Notes: generated by a model from the letters alone, not told the origin. DNA of 64,000 bases from Mytilus californianus (GCF_021869535.1 NW_026262734.1:76756339-76820338), one strand, 5' to 3'. Counted from the stretch's first letter, positions 13,001 through 25,000 are shown. Numbers and translations: made by a program.

Positions 13001-16000
13001 ATCATGAATAAGTAACTTCTGTTAATATTATTTCTATAGGTGTCCATTCATACAGGTTTTACAAGCTTTAACAAATTTTCACATCTGGTTATTTTCCCCA
13101 TGCAGTATAAAACTATTTAAATCCTCCTGAAACACTAATTGCCTTTCTGATGCCACACTTCTTGGTCATAGATTGGTCTCTTGGGGCTATTAAAATAACA
13201 TTTTCCTTTAAAATCTTATAGTTGAACAAATATAAATGGATGGAACTTTGTGATTTAATTAAGACTTGAAGTTATTTATAATTTGAAATCTTTATCAAAA
13301 ACAATTACATATGTTCCTTAAATACATGTAATTGTAAGTATGCTTAGTTTTTCGAAGATGTATAAAATAATTTATAAAAGTAATATTTTTGTCATTTTTT
13401 TAAAGTAATCTCTCTATACTCATCTCAAGTTGGATAAATACTTAATTTTACTTAATGAAATGATGAAAAAATTCTTAAAAACTACATTTAGTCCACTTTT
13501 GACATTTAAAATAACTATTGAGTTTATATCAAATAATTTAAAAAAACAAAAAATACCTATTAACATATATTAAGTAACTAAACAAAATAACTTGTTTAGT
13601 ATCGCCCCCTGACTGTTGTTTGTGTCTTGATAACTTTTATGTAGCATATTATATAATATAAACTATTTTTAAATCATATCATCTATTATAAGATTTGAGA
13701 ATTTTTTTATTATAAAAAAAGAAATGATTAATAAATATAATAATTGTATATTTTTTGTTAAATGACTTTCACTTTTTTGTGGAGACTTGAGATTTCTTTC
13801 CAAGCATTACACAGTACTGTTGAAGAATTTCTTATCTTTTCTATAATTTGTAAAATGTCATGCAAAATGTATTTGAATAGATCAGTTGTTTACACAGGTG
13901 TTAATTGAGCTTCCTCTATAATGCTCAACTTTCCTTATTATAGAAGTGGTGTAGATTTGATTGACATCTTAATGGATCATGATAATTATTTTCACATAAA
14001 CTGCAGAGAAGAGCCTACTGAAAAAGCTCCGAGCATCCTCCGAGCATGCTCGGAGCTTCCTCGTAAGAATAAATCTATGATCCCTAAGTATTACCCCAGA
14101 CTAATAGAGTTGCAATTCTGATGATTTTATAGTTCCATGATATATGTATAAATACTACATACATGTGTACATGTATGACAACAAGTTGTGTATGTGTGGT
14201 TAGAGAGTAATACATTATCTATGGCTTTAAAAAAGGAGCTTCTCTGCTGTAATCTCTATCGAACAATGGTAGCTGAGATGAGACATCCTCAAATTTGGAG
14301 ACTAAATACTCTGTTTAGCTCATGTCTTCATTGCAATCTTGTTCGACTTGACTGAGAAATTAAAAATCGGCTGTCAATCAAGAAGCTTGAGATGGAGAAT
14401 TATCACTCTGAATAAAAGAAAAATTTTAAAATTAGTGATAATCATTTTAAGCAAGTTTGTTGCCATTTTTAATGGGCAAAAACATGACAAATACACAGAA
14501 TGTGTTGAATATTTGTTGGTAGTAATGAAATATAAAGCAAAAAAAAAACCAAAAAAAAACCAGAAATATTTATCATACTGATATTATATATACATAACTG
14601 TGATTAAGAAAGAAACATCATAGCTAGTAAGTCTGTAATAGACAGGCATCATGGAAAATTGTGTACAAATAATTCTTTATGAAGGCAATGAAATATTTAA
14701 TTTTATCATTTTTTTTCAGAAAGATAAACAGTGTGAGATAGAGGATAAAATTTTAAACAAAAAAGAAGAAGGTCTGAAGGTAACATAATTTAGCCAAAAA
14801 TCTTTTTAAGATTTTACATGTTTAATGTCTTAAATACAAAATCTGCATTAGGTTCTCTAACTTTGGTCTTAATTATCACTTTTCCATTTGGAAATCATAC
14901 CACAGAACCTGACAATTTAAAAAAAAAATGTATTGCAGGTTTCATGGTCATTGTTGTCCTCAATATGCATGAAAAAAATTTTCACTGGACTTTAAGCTAA
15001 CCATCAATCAATATATCAGGGTTTGGAGAAAAAACATTTGATTTCAGTTATTACAACTAACTAAAAATTTCATAAATACATTATTTTGTGGTGTATTGCA
15101 TTTACTGCACATTTTATATCATAAAATTTTGATTTTTCTCCATGTTTAATTCCTCACTATGAATTTGACATGAAGAACAGCAATAAAAGCTGCTGTTTTT
15201 TTGTCGAGCCTGCGACTTTTGTTGCAGAAAGCTCGACAAAGGGATAGTGATCCGGCGGCGGCTACGGCGGCGGCGGCGTTAGCTAACTTCTTAAAAGCTT
15301 TATATTTTAGAGGGTGGAAGACCTGGATGCTTCATACTTTGTATATGGATGCTTCATGTTACGAAGTTTCCGTCAGTCACATGTCCAATGTCCTTGACCT
15401 CATTTTCATGGTTCAGTGACTACTTGAAAAAAAAGTTAAGATTTCTTGTAATGTTAAATTCTCTCTTATTATAAGTAATAGGATAACTATATTTGGTATG
15501 TACGTACCTTGCAAGGTCCTCATGCCCGTCAGACAGTTTTTACTTGACCTCGACCTCATTTCATGGATCAGTGAACAAGGTTAAGTTTTCGTGGTCAAGT
15601 CCATATCTCAGATACTATAAGCAATAGGTCTAGTATATTCGGTGTATGGAAGGACTGTAAGGTGTACATGTCCAACTGGCAGGTGTCATCTGACCTTGAC
15701 CTCATTTTCATGGTTCAGTGGTTATAGTTAAGTTTTTGTGTTTTGGTCTGTTTTTCTTATACTGTATGCAATAGGTTCTACTATATTTGGTGTATGGAAG
15801 GATTGTAAGGTGTACATGTCTAGCTGGCAGGTGTCATCTGACCTTGACCTCATTTTCATGGTTCAGTGGTTATAGTTGAGTTTTTGTGTTTTGGTCTGTT
15901 TTTCTTATACTGTATGCAATAGGTCTACAATATTTGGTGTATGGAATGATTGTAAGGTGTACATGTCTAGCTGGCAGGTGTCATCTGACCTTGACCTCAT

Positions 16001-19000
16001 TTTCACGGTTCAGTGGTCAAAGTTAAGTTTTTGAGTTTTGGTCTTTTTTTCTAATACTGCATGCAATAGGTTTACTATATTTGGTGTATGGAATGATTGT
16101 AAGGTGTACATGTCTAGCTGGCAGGTGTCATCTGATCTTGACCTCATTTTCATGGTTCAGTGGTCAAAGTTAAGTTTTTGAAATTTGATCTTTTTTTCTA
16201 ATACTATATGCAATAGTTCAACTACATTTGGTGTATGGAAATATTTTATCATCTATATGTCAGTCATGCAGGTTTTATTTGACCTTGACCTCATTTTCAA
16301 GGTTCATTGCTCAGTGTTAAGTTTTTGTGTTTTGGTCTGTTTTTCTTAAACTATAAGCAATAGGTCAACCATATTTGTTGTATGGAAGAATTGTTAGCTG
16401 TACATGCCTGCCTAGCATGGTTCATCTGACCTTGACCTCATTTTCATGGTTCATTGGTCAATGTTTAGTTTACTTGGTTAATGTTAAGTTTATGTGACAG
16501 TTGTAATAAAGCTTTATATTTAGGACTATCAACATAATATCAATGATTAGTAAAGAAGGCGAGACATTTCAGCGTCTGCACTCTTGTTTTGCTATGGTTC
16601 TTTTTATTTTTTATTTTGGTTTTTGATATCATGAATTTAACAATATATAGATATAAGAAGATGTGGTATGAGTGCCAATGAGACAACTCTCCATCCAAGT
16701 AAAAATTTATAAAAGTAAACCATTATAGGTCACAGTACGGTCTTCAACACGGAGCCTTGGCTCACACCGAACAGTAAGCTATAAAGAGCCCCAAAAAATT
16801 ACTAGTGTAAAACCATTCAAACGGGAAAACCAACGGTCTAATCTATATAAAAAACGAGAAACACTTATGAACCACATCAACAAACGACAACTACTGAACA
16901 TCAGATTCCTGACTTAGGACAGGTGCAAACAAATGCAGCGGGTTTAAACGTTTTAATGGTACCAAACCTTCACCCTTTTTCTGAAACAATAGTGTAACAT
17001 CACAACATAGAAAGACACACTATAAAATATCAACTGAAATAGCTTAACTCAATCAAAGGACATATTAACACCATTGAACATACACTGAACAAATAAATTT
17101 GACCTATGACACAATGTAAATACAAAATAAATAAACTAAGGGAAGAATAATAAAGTAACATGTTATATCGGTAAGAAATGTTAAACAATTGAAGAAAAAC
17201 AATATGCTCGAATAAAAATACCATCCATTTGCAATAACTTTAAACACAGGTAAATGAAAATAATTTTGTTGTTAGGTATACCTGTACAGTACCAATAGAG
17301 AAAGGAAATATTTTTACAAAATAAATAATTTTGAATACAAAATATCCATTCTTTTCTAAAATATTGATAAATTTTATCTTAAAGATGTTTGTTTAACTTT
17401 ACTATGTAGATAATGCCCTGTCATTCTTTCTTGTTGTTCACTGTTATGCCTGGCACAAAAATAACAAGTTGCCTTCTATTGTACTGTGGATTCATTTATT
17501 TTCATGGGTTTCAATTTTCGTGGATGGAGGAAAACTTGCAATTTTGCAATTTGGTTGTTTTGATAATCTCTGCATACAAAGCTTATAGAAAATTTGCAAT
17601 TGCAATTAGTTGAACATTTGAATTTGTGGGTCACTCGTGCCCACGAAATCCAGGAAAATTGGTATCCAACGAATAATAATGAATCCACAGTACTATAATA
17701 GGGTCAAGGTGTATAAAAGGTTTTGAAATTGAATTTTTAACACAAAATCCTAGCCAAATTATGCAAAGATGATGATCAAAATACATGTACTTGCAATTGT
17801 TTCTTTTATGTTCAAACGAATTTTTCATTTATACTTGAAAGTATATCATCAACTTTAACTGAGGTTTTCCATCAAATATTGTAGGTTGAAGAAATTGAAA
17901 ACAAAGGTCGTGGGGTGATTGCCAGTAAAGATTTCTTCCGTGGCGACTTTGTTGTGGAATATGCTGGTAACCTAATTAGTCAGAAGATTGCAAAACAGAA
18001 AGAGTTGGACTATGGCAAAGACCCCAGTATTGGTTGTTACATGTATTACTTCACTCATAAAACTATTAATTACTGGTACGTTATAAATGTTTGGGAGTAA
18101 AAGGAGATATGGAGTATATATATCATTAAGGCAGAAACAAACAACCTTGAATTAAACACAAAAGACACTGAGAAGACAATACTGTAGAATTATTGTGAGA
18201 ATTTTATTAATGCCAATAATATGACTAGGGGAGTATCACAATAATAAGAATTTGCATTGTGTAATTTGACGTACATTTGTACGCAGCTTTTCCTATAATT
18301 GCAATAATTATTCTTACATTTTTGTCGGTTATGTCGAAATTGCAATAGTAAATGCATGCAATAATTCTGAATTTACAGTATATAACCTAAGTCTTTCGAT
18401 ATAACACAGGTGAAATACAGCATATGTTAATCTCTATATAACAAGTCAAGAAACAACAACTTATGAGGCATATAATCTAGAAGTAAGGTTGAATAATTTA
18501 TAAAAAAACTCAATCTTTTTAAAATTTTGATCAATGCTATAACAAATGATGACTTGGAAATTCAACAAAAATATTTCTTATGTGCGTTGAAAAAAGTTTG
18601 AATAAAGTTACTGTTCCATGAGATGACATGTTACTTCTCATCTTATGATAATTTGACAAAGAATTATATTCAAAATTATGAAAAAATTAAAATAACAAGA
18701 ATATTGAACTCCAAGGAAAATTCAAAACCGAAAGTCCCTTAGCAAACGGCAAAATTAAAATCTCAAACACATGACTTGGTTCAGGCATTTCCTTATGGTG
18801 GATTAAACCTGGTTTTATAGCTAGCTAAACCTCTCACTTTGACAGTGTCATAAAATTCCATTATATTGACATAGTGTTTCCTGCAGGAGGTTTTGGCGTG
18901 GTATGGCGCCCTGCAGTGTTTTCTTGATGCCCTGCCCTTTTTAGGAAAAAAATTTGGCGCCATGCCCCTTTTCCTTCACATTTTACAATCCCGCCGTAAT

Positions 19001-22000
19001 TAAATATCGGTTCTGCAATTCATTTTTTAGCAAGACCATTTCGAGTTATTTCCCTTGGAACAAAATCAAAATTTTAATGGCCAACATTTACAAGTTTTGA
19101 AGCGACAGAGTACAAATATGATTCACAATTGAATCTGATAGGGACAACATTGATTTGTACTTCTACGAATTTAAAATGCAGACAATTTAAAAGGGAACCA
19201 AGCATTTGTTTGAGTTACATGTATAATTTTATGATGCATGGGATGAACTTACCACTGATTACGTAAACAATCCGATGTTTGTTTATATTTTCTATTTACA
19301 CTGTTCGGTAGGTCGAGACTTCGGATTGTGTGAGAATTTACATCGGCTTTCATACTGTTGTTATCTTAATAAAACTAAAGTTAAGAATATAGCTCATAAT
19401 AGTTTTGAGTAGTACGAAAAATCAACAACATTTCAATAAAAAAAAATCACAAATGGAAAAAAGACGAAAAGCACAAGAATATGTATAGTAAGGCTTGCTA
19501 TATAAATCTTTGAATATTCTAAATTATTTGTACAGTTATGAGCCAAGGTAACTTTGATTGGTATAAACATGCGAGATCTAAAAGGTTACATGTGGCACTT
19601 CTTTTGTGCATCTAAAATGCAATACATAATTTTGCATATATGCTCTTGGTCATGCAAAGTCCACTTTCACAACACATCCTTAGACAATCAGTCTCAGTAA
19701 TCCAGTATTAAAGTTTATAACTGGAGTTATTGATTGAAATGAGGCAGTTGCGGAATGAACATGATCAAGATTCTATTAGCTGTCAGAGTTAAGAAGTGAT
19801 AATTTTATAACAAAAAGGAATTAAATTAACAAATTAATATACACATCTTTATTTCTTACCCATAAATATGAAACACTGGTATGTTCTATTAAATCCCTAT
19901 CCATTACAGTGCCTTTATATCTATGTAAAGAGTGTCCTAAAAGTGTAGTCCTCCATGCAAAGGGTGCCCTTAAATTGTAGCCCATTGCGCTAATAGTGCC
20001 CTCTCAGAAAAAATGATCCTGCCCTTTTCAAAAGCTGCAGGAAACACTATGACAACATAGTGTGAACAAAACAAACAGACATAATAGGTGAAAATGTCAA
20101 AAATTGGGGTACAGCTGTCAACATTGTTATAATCTCAATCACTAAATAATCTCAATCACTATAAAAACAAACAAGTATGTCAACAAAGCAAAACAAAATG
20201 GCATGTAGACACTATATAGACAAACCACATAAGCAAAAATGAAAGACGAATACAATAAATGACCATAGCACAATAACACAATGGCAGGATGTATTAATAC
20301 TGAGCCATGCCAAAAGGATATTACCAAAAAATGAACTTAACAGTAAAGGTAAAAAATATACAAAGACAAATAAAAAGAACACTATAACACGTAAGATAGA
20401 TGATAAAAACAGTGATTAGCTGTAAATTTGGAAATTAATTTATGCATTTGTTCATCAAAATAATCAAAAGTGGTCAGAAAATTGAAAATTATACAACCAA
20501 TGAATAATCCTTTATTGAAATATTCATCCAAAGTAGAATAACTTCGAATAAATTATTGCCTTGCACATTTTCATGCCCCCGCAGTAGGCAACAGGGGCAA
20601 TAAGTGTTACCCTTGGCTGTCCTTCCGTCCTTATGTCCGTCTGTCTCATTTTCGTTTCTGCACTCTAAATTAAGTTTGCCTCATGCGAAGTTTATGAAAC
20701 TCATACACAATGCTAAGAACCAAAACAAGCAGAGTTCTAACTTAGACAGTGAGTCACTTACCTTTCTAGAGTTATGCCCCTTTATAACTTGGAAAATTGC
20801 AAATTTTTTCGTTTCCACAATATAACAAGTTTGTCTCATCCAAATTGTATGAAACTCAATAACTTAAGTTTGTCTCATCCAAGTTTTAAGAAACTGATAC
20901 AAATTGCTAAGAAACACAACACACAGACGGAGTTCGAATTTGGGCTGTGAGTCATTACAGTTCTAGAGTTATGCCCCTTTATAACTTGGAAAACTGAAAA
21001 ATTTTGGTTTCCACACTCCTTCTTAAGTTTGTCTCATCCAAATTTTATGAAACTCATACACAATGCTAAGAACCACAACGCGCAGACAGAGTTTGAATTT
21101 GGGTTGTGAGTCATTTACCGTTCTGGTGTTATGCCCATTTTTAACTTGGAAAATTGCAAAGCTTGAGTGGGGGCATTCGTCTCCTCAGACACATTCTTCT
21201 TTTATTTATTTATCACATAGGCTTTGAATAATTACAATGTTAATTGCCAGGTTGATATGTATTAAATGTCTTCTCTCCCCAGTCCTGCACAGTGTTTTTT
21301 CCAGTGCTTTTAGAATCATTGTAATGTGACGCTTTGATTTCTTAAAACAAGGTTGTATTTCAATATTTAGCATTTACCAGTATGAAATTTATGCAGAGAA
21401 TGCTGCTGTGTTTTAATATATGATAAAGCACTGTTTATAAAAAGCTTTCAGTAGCTCCATTGAAACTGAGACTTAAAAACTGGTATTTGCGATTTCTTCA
21501 TTAGGGGTTGTAGTAGAAAGAGCAATGACTTGCTGGCTTGAGTCATAATTATGTGTACTAGCAGAAGAAATGTTGACTTTTTTGTTTGTTTAATAGCAAT
21601 CATATTTTAGTAGAGTAGAAGTTGGAAATATTTTTATCTCATTACCATGTTGATATCCTAAATTGAAGAAATATTTGCTGATCAATGTTTTGTGTCCACT
21701 AATCAATCAAGCATTTTGTTTACTAAATACCTGCCAAGACATACCTACATTTGCAATTTTTGCTTTGTCTTTTCTGTAATTGAACCATTGCTCATTTGAT
21801 TGTTAATGACAAATACAAAACAACAATATAAATTTAATGCAGCATTTTTATTTTACCTTAGTGTGGACGCAACTGCAGAGAGTGGCCGACTTGGTCGTCT
21901 CATCAACCACAGTAGAACCAAAAACAACTGCCACATGAAATTAACAGAAATAAATGACCGACCTTACCTCATGCTCATGGCCTCAAGAGATATTTCCACT

Positions 22001-22075
22001 GGTGAAGAACTTTTATATGACTATGGAGACAGAAACAAAGAATCTCTGTCGTCACATCCTTGGTTAAAGTCATGA
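3923..22075 (+). CDS. KMT5A: KMT5A / PR-Set7 (SET8) histone H4 lysine-20 monomethyltransferase, seven coding exons
   Basis: Seven exons (3915-4010, 5664-5833, 6576-6694, 8661-8751, 14720-14779, 17885-18075, 21862-22075) join in phase with consensus AG/GT borders into 933 coding bases (310 residues plus stop). The C-terminal half is a SET domain: GRGVIASKDFFRGDFVVEY, then GRLGRLINHS, then GEELLYDYGDR, ending HPWLKS, which is the hallmark ending of this family. The enzyme uses S-adenosylmethionine to monomethylate H4K20 in chromatin during S/G2/M (family knowledge). The N-terminal half is charged and low in complexity, with two PIP-box-like motifs: ITDYF near residue 15 and LTDFYPVRR in exon 4. 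In animals the latter type couples the protein to PCNA and CRL4-Cdt2 degradation. The start is the first ATG after a splice acceptor, so an upstream non-coding exon is likely. All joins restore the frame, so the gene appears intact. Confidence 0.93.
4011..5663 (+). other. KMT5A intron 1
   Basis: No coding sequence recognised. At about 4120-4265 lies the tail of a dispersed element containing GGATGGAGAGTTGTCTCATT and an ACATCTTCTTATTTATAC end. Related copies occur at 25440-25585 (same strand) and 16645-16760 (opposite strand). The rest is AT-rich unique-looking sequence. Confidence 0.6.
5664..5833 (+). CDS. KMT5A: KMT5A exon 2 (low-complexity acidic/serine-rich part)
   Basis: The acceptor is TTCTTTCAG and the donor GTACTG. 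Entering in phase 1 it reads EDKDEKFKETKTSKIDISNS and ends KCKQ in phase 0. It encodes the disordered N-terminal region and contains a TPEPSPAK stretch that could be a proline-directed kinase target (inference). Confidence 0.85.
5834..6575 (+). other. KMT5A intron 2 with a dispersed-repeat remnant
   Basis: About 6310-6500 resembles the family at 20575-21190: a CTGTCAGTCCGTCTGAAACT start, a run about opening GAGTTATGTCCCTTT, and a GGGGGCATCTGAGT end. Nothing coding was seen in the remainder. Confidence 0.55.
6576..6694 (+). CDS. KMT5A: KMT5A exon 3 (lysine-rich linker)
   Basis: The acceptor is TATCTTCAAG at 6575; a second AG at 6585 would give another frame and is not used in this model. Read in phase 0 it gives VLLEKYEEKDAEEEKPNG and a KKKSSRKK tail, leaving two bases. 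The donor is the slightly weak AAAAA/GTTGGT. The phase matches the next exon exactly, which supports this choice. Confidence 0.8.
7211..8159. mobile_element. Harbinger-type MITE with TTA target duplication, carrying a nested repeat
   Basis: The element begins GGGATCATAGATTTATT and ends AATAAATCTATGATCCC, and is flanked on both sides by TTA (7208-7210 and 8160-8162), the TWA duplication typical of PIF/Harbinger. It has no transposase ORF. A second repeat (about 7226-7890) starting TTGTCGAGCCT and ending near GGCGAGACTCTGGGTTCCGC interrupts its left end. That insert contains three roughly 180-bp tandem units with CAAACTTGGACAGAAGCTTG. It lies in the KMT5A intron before exon 4. Confidence 0.8.
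8661..8751 (+). CDS. KMT5A: KMT5A exon 4 carrying the PIP-degron-like motif
   Basis: The acceptor is AATTTTACAG and the donor GTTTGT. One base completes the split lysine codon, then the exon reads TAEPSLQNSLLTDFYPVRRS and continues to a CKSELE end. LTDFYPVRR has the TD dipeptide and the downstream basic residues of a PCNA-coupled degron; this block is highly conserved in KMT5A proteins. Inverted MITE copies flank this exon (7211-8159 and 10778-14084). Confidence 0.9.
8752..10777 (+). other. KMT5A intron 4, 5' part
   Basis: AT-rich sequence with no gene or clear repeat recognised. Short ORFs here have no family resemblance that I can see. Confidence 0.5.
10778..14084. mobile_element. 3.3-kb fold-back (giant palindrome) element with TAA target duplication
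   Basis: The ends are GGGATCATAGATTTATTCTT and its complement, flanked by TAA (10775-10777 and 14085-14087), the same end family as the element at 7211-8159. The two halves are long inverted copies: the left arm from 10778 to about 12470 (interrupted by an insertion at 11919-12338) mirrors about 12850-14084. Short ORFs in both arms translate alike because of the symmetry and are not genes. The centre (about 12470-12850) has an internal direct repeat around ACAGGACAAGAAAAAACTT. It is non-autonomous and presumably mobilised in trans. Confidence 0.85.
11919..12338. mobile_element. 420-bp dispersed element (SINE-like) inside the fold-back arm, 12-bp target duplication
   Basis: AGGTTATTTTGA occurs at 11907-11918 and again at 12339-12350, bracketing a block absent from the mirror arm. 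It starts with TTGATTGATTG repeats and GGTTGCTTAACGTCCAGTGG and is more GC-rich than its surroundings. Its 102-codon ORF has no recognisable domain. The long, exact duplication suggests target-primed insertion, so a short retroposon is likely; no tRNA-like head was confirmed. Confidence 0.7.
14720..14779 (+). CDS. KMT5A: KMT5A exon 5 (60-bp microexon-like)
   Basis: The acceptor is CATTTTTTTTCAG and the donor GTAACA. It is exactly 20 codons in phase 0, reading KDKQCEIEDKILNKKEEGLK. It corresponds to the helical pre-SET linker of the family. Because it is phase 0 at both ends, skipping it would keep the frame. Confidence 0.85.
14780..15196 (+). other. KMT5A intron 5, 5' part
   Basis: AT-rich; no gene or repeat recognised. 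Confidence 0.5.
15197..16592 (+). repeat. 1.4-kb dispersed repeat with internal ~190-bp tandem units
   Basis: It begins TTGTCGAGCCTGCGACTTTT and ends with GGCGAGACATTTCAGCGTCT, the same start/end style as the repeat nested at 7226-7890. Inside, about six units share CATCTGACCTTGACCTCATT, TTCATGGTTCAGTGG, GTTAAGTTTTTGTGTTTTGG and a GTGTATGGAATGATTGTAAG stretch. It is non-coding; I associate this family with mussel genomes (memory-based). The same unit type also lies within the 3.27-kb array at 50203 onward. Confidence 0.75.
16640..17230 (-). repeat. Dispersed element, reverse orientation
   Basis: It starts with AAGATGTGGTATGAGTGCCA and ATGAGACAACTCTCCATCCA, the complement of the tails at 4120-4265 and 25440-25585. 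It then runs through GCGGGTTTAAACGTTTTAAT. A segment with GACTTAGGACAGGTGCAAAC resembles one in the 3.27-kb units (near 53070). No ORF resembles a known protein. Confidence 0.65.
17484..17690. mobile_element. 207-bp MITE with TA target duplication
   Basis: The ends CTGTGGATTCATT and AATGAATCCACAG are flanked by TA on both sides (17482-17483, 17691-17692). Imperfect inverted arms extend inward (TTTTCGTGGAT on the left; CACGAAATCCAGG on the right). The TA duplication fits a Tc1/mariner-type MITE. Confidence 0.7.
17885..18075 (+). CDS. KMT5A: KMT5A exon 6 (first half of SET domain)
   Basis: The acceptor is ATATTGTAG and the donor GTACGT. It reads VEEIENKGRGVIASKDFFRG and continues through FVVEYAGNLI and GCYMYYFTHKTINY, leaving two bases (TG) that form a cysteine codon with the last exon. 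GRGV and the VVEY motif contribute to the cofactor pocket in SET enzymes (family knowledge). Confidence 0.92.
18182..18378. mobile_element. Probable short TA-flanked MITE
   Basis: CTGTAGAATTATTG at the left and CAATAATTCTGAATTTACAG at the right form an imperfect inverted end, with TA at 18180-18181 and 18379-18380. It resembles the neighbouring 17484-17690 element in size and end type, but the terminal match is weaker. Confidence 0.45.
18872..20049. mobile_element. Inverted-repeat DNA element, hAT-like ends, non-autonomous
   Basis: TAGTGTTTCCTGCAG at the left is mirrored by CTGCAGGAAACACTA at the right. TGACA occurs on both sides (18867-18871 and 20050-20054). TAGTGTTTCC-type ends are typical of hAT elements, but those usually have 8-bp duplications, so the class is uncertain. 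No transposase ORF inside. Confidence 0.6.
20575..21190. repeat. Dispersed repeat with ~150-bp tandem units
   Basis: It starts TGCCCCCGCAGTAGGCAACA and ends GGGGGCATTCGTCTCCTCAG. Three units share AAACTCATACACAATGCTAA and GAGTTATGCCCCTTTATAAC. It is related to the remnant at 6310-6500. Non-coding. Confidence 0.65.
21862..22075 (+). CDS. KMT5A: KMT5A last coding exon (SET catalytic core and stop)
   Basis: The acceptor is TTTTACCTTAG. The frame continues CVDATAESGRLGRLINHSR, then GEELLYDYGDR and HPWLKS, stop TGA at 22073-22075. RLINHS and the ELLYDYG tyrosine are the canonical SET-domain active-site and cofactor-binding motifs. The 3' UTR follows; AATAAA strings occur downstream (for example 24139-24144), but the real poly(A) site cannot be fixed from sequence alone. 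Confidence 0.93.
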
Positions 22076-25000
22076 TGGTTGGTTGTTGTTAGCTTTTATT
22101 GTTTTAAATTACCATGGTTACTGCGTATTGAATTGTTACTTTTAAAACAGGTGTTCATTGACATTTTGAATTTGACTGATTGTGTTGAATGCATGATTTT
22201 AAACAAACTCTATGTGTCTTGTGTATGAATGTAGTTTTAGAGTTTTTAAAAGAAGTTCAGGTATATTTGTGGTTGTTGTTTGCATAAGTATTTATTTTTG
22301 TAGCTGTTGCAATTAAATATTAATAGATATGGACGGAAAATGTTCAAAGAGTTGTTTAAAAAGCTAGTTTTTTTTAGCTACCTTGTATAAAATTATTTTG
22401 GAAGTCTAATGAATTTGTGAAAAATCATGTTTTAGAAAATTCTTGTAATATTGTTCTATGATCATGATAAAAAAAGTATGATTAAGGTTCCACTAAAGTC
22501 AAAATATAGGATACTTCATAACGCCTAAACTTTGCCTGTATTTTTCAACCTATAATGAGTAAAATCCTAAACTATGAAAACATATGTTCATTTAAATATC
22601 ATGTATCTAGGTGAACAAATATCGAAGTTACAATACAGAAATTGGACAAATATGCCATTAAAACATATGTATGTGACAAATCAACATGAGCTTGCCCTGC
22701 ATTAAATGTGACATTATTCATCCATACCAATTTTAAGCAAATTAAGTCGTCTCGCAGGCCTCCAGATTTTTTTGAAAATTTAGTGTTCACCCCAAGAACC
22801 AGTTTGGCCACAACATAACAATTTCAAGTTTATTTACAATTTACACAGTGTGTATATGTTAAGTATGTTTAAATGAACATATGTTCTCAAAGTGTAAGAC
22901 TTTATTCATTATAGGTTGAAAAATACAGGCAAAGTTTAGATGTTTATGAAGTGTCCTATATTTTGACTTTAGTGGAACCTTACATTCACAGTATCTGAGT
23001 TAGTTATATATTTATATATATGCATTGTTCATTAATTTTAATAAAAAAAATTGTTTGAAATCAATAATAACTTCTAATTAGTTTTGGAATGTTTTATACA
23101 TCGATGTCATAAGATCTTTTAGTTTTGTCATTAAATATTAAATATAAGACATTTATTTTGTATAGTCAGAGAAATTGATTAAACAAATCCTGGTTTGAGA
23201 TGCTACTCTAAGTTTTGTGAAAAAGATTTAAATTGTGATGTCAAATTATTGATAGTCTGTTCAATTAATTCAAATTTTGTGTAAAATCTTGGTGATTTAG
23301 ACTTGGTGTAGACATAAAACTATAGCTGAGAATCACATGTTGACTTTAAGAATTCTTGTAAGGTTTTAATGTTTGCCTAAGTGTCTCAATATTTCTTAGT
23401 AAAACTTAGATCCTAATTTGTCAAAAGATATTTTGTGAACAGAGCTCCAGCTTTTTTCCAATATCTTCCTATGTGAGATTTTACTGGTTATATTATAATT
23501 TCTTAAATATATTTAATGCAGTTTAAATATGCATTTTTATCAATTAATATTTAATGAAATGCTTTTGATGCATTTAAATTGTGGAATCATGTCTCAATGT
23601 CTAGAAGTTATGTGTTTTTTGTATTTTCAATTCTGATGTACTGTGTATGTTTATTGGATTAATATCAGAATACAATTTTATGTGTCTAGAAATGAATATA
23701 GAGGATTAAAATATCTCTTGTATTAGATTTGTATAAGTTGTGAATAGTTTTCGTAATTGTGTTATTTACATAAAGTTGAAGACACAAATGAACTTTTACA
23801 TGTCAACATTTAAACAGGTATTGAATTTTCCATGTTTACTTTAATATGTAAATCCAGTCAAATATCTTTTGTTTAAGATAAAAAGAGTATATGAAAAAAG
23901 GTGGTGTCAATGTGAAACTAAAATGATGCATCCTTAAAATGTAATTTATGATATTATTTTCACCTCGTTGAAATTCTCAGACAACATATTTCCTAATGAG
24001 AAAAAAATAAATAAACATTCTGATTTCTATATTTGAATTTCACTTTTCATCTATTTTTAGGGTTTATGTTAAGTTCTGTAAACAAAGATAACTTATAAAA
24101 AAAATTGCTTGTGATGAATTATTTGGCACTTTTGATTCAATAAAGGGTTTTGACATGATGTTGGATATTTATGGATAATTAATTGGAAAATTGTTTGTGA
24201 AATTCATAGTTTACTACTACCAGAGTTCAAAGTAATGGCAGTCCAAATTTTGACCTTTAAATTGTATATTTAAATGCAAACAGTGTGGACCTTCAATATA
24301 TGAAAGGTATTTTTAACACCTGACCTTTCATGTTCCAAGATAGGACTTTCTATTTGTACTTTCCAAAAGTTCTGGGCTTTTTAACCATGAAATTATTTTT
24401 TAACACCTAAGTTTATTCAAACACATAGTTTTTTTATTTCTTTTGATTTACACATTGTAAATATAACAATGCCCCACACATGAATTTGACAAAATAATAA
24501 GTGAAAAAGTTCACTTTATATCTGATTTATTAGACTCTTAAGTGAAAATTATTTTAAATGTAGTAATGAAATATAACAACTTATTACAAAATGTTGAAAT
24601 GATCAGATTTTCGTAACTTTTTTTTTGCATTTCATGAAATTAAGCTGCCAGATCATGTTTTTAATGTTTCATAATTTAAAAAAAACACCTTAGAAACTAA
24701 AGAAATATCCTTAAATAGGTTATTGCACTGTAGATATAAAAAATACATAACTGTAACTATGGTCTTTCGCAATCTTATTTTGACCAGCATGCATGTATGC
24801 AGTTTAAATTTTATGGAGGAATGTTAAATCCATATTGATCTTTTATTGCTAATGTATATTTTTGTTTACAATGTACATCTCCATTGTTACATTAAACATT
24901 TCAAGACTCCCATTTCTCTGTTAATGTTAAAACAATGATAATTTTTTTGTATTGAATGTAATGAACTGAATGCAGCATAACAGCCTAATAAAATAGGTAA

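Larger units (their letters stand above)
18076..21861 (+). other. KMT5A intron 6
   Basis: The intron is mostly repeats (MITE-like 18182-18378, inverted-repeat element 18872-20049, repeat 20575-21190). The remaining stretches 18380-18870, 20050-20570 and 21190-21860 show no gene. Confidence 0.6.

Noticed and set aside
10711-14121. Two similar ORFs (10711-10941 and 13921-14121) as a gene family
   Set aside because: They are the two arms of the same fold-back element.
15201-15419. 72-codon ORF
   Set aside because: Inside a dispersed repeat.
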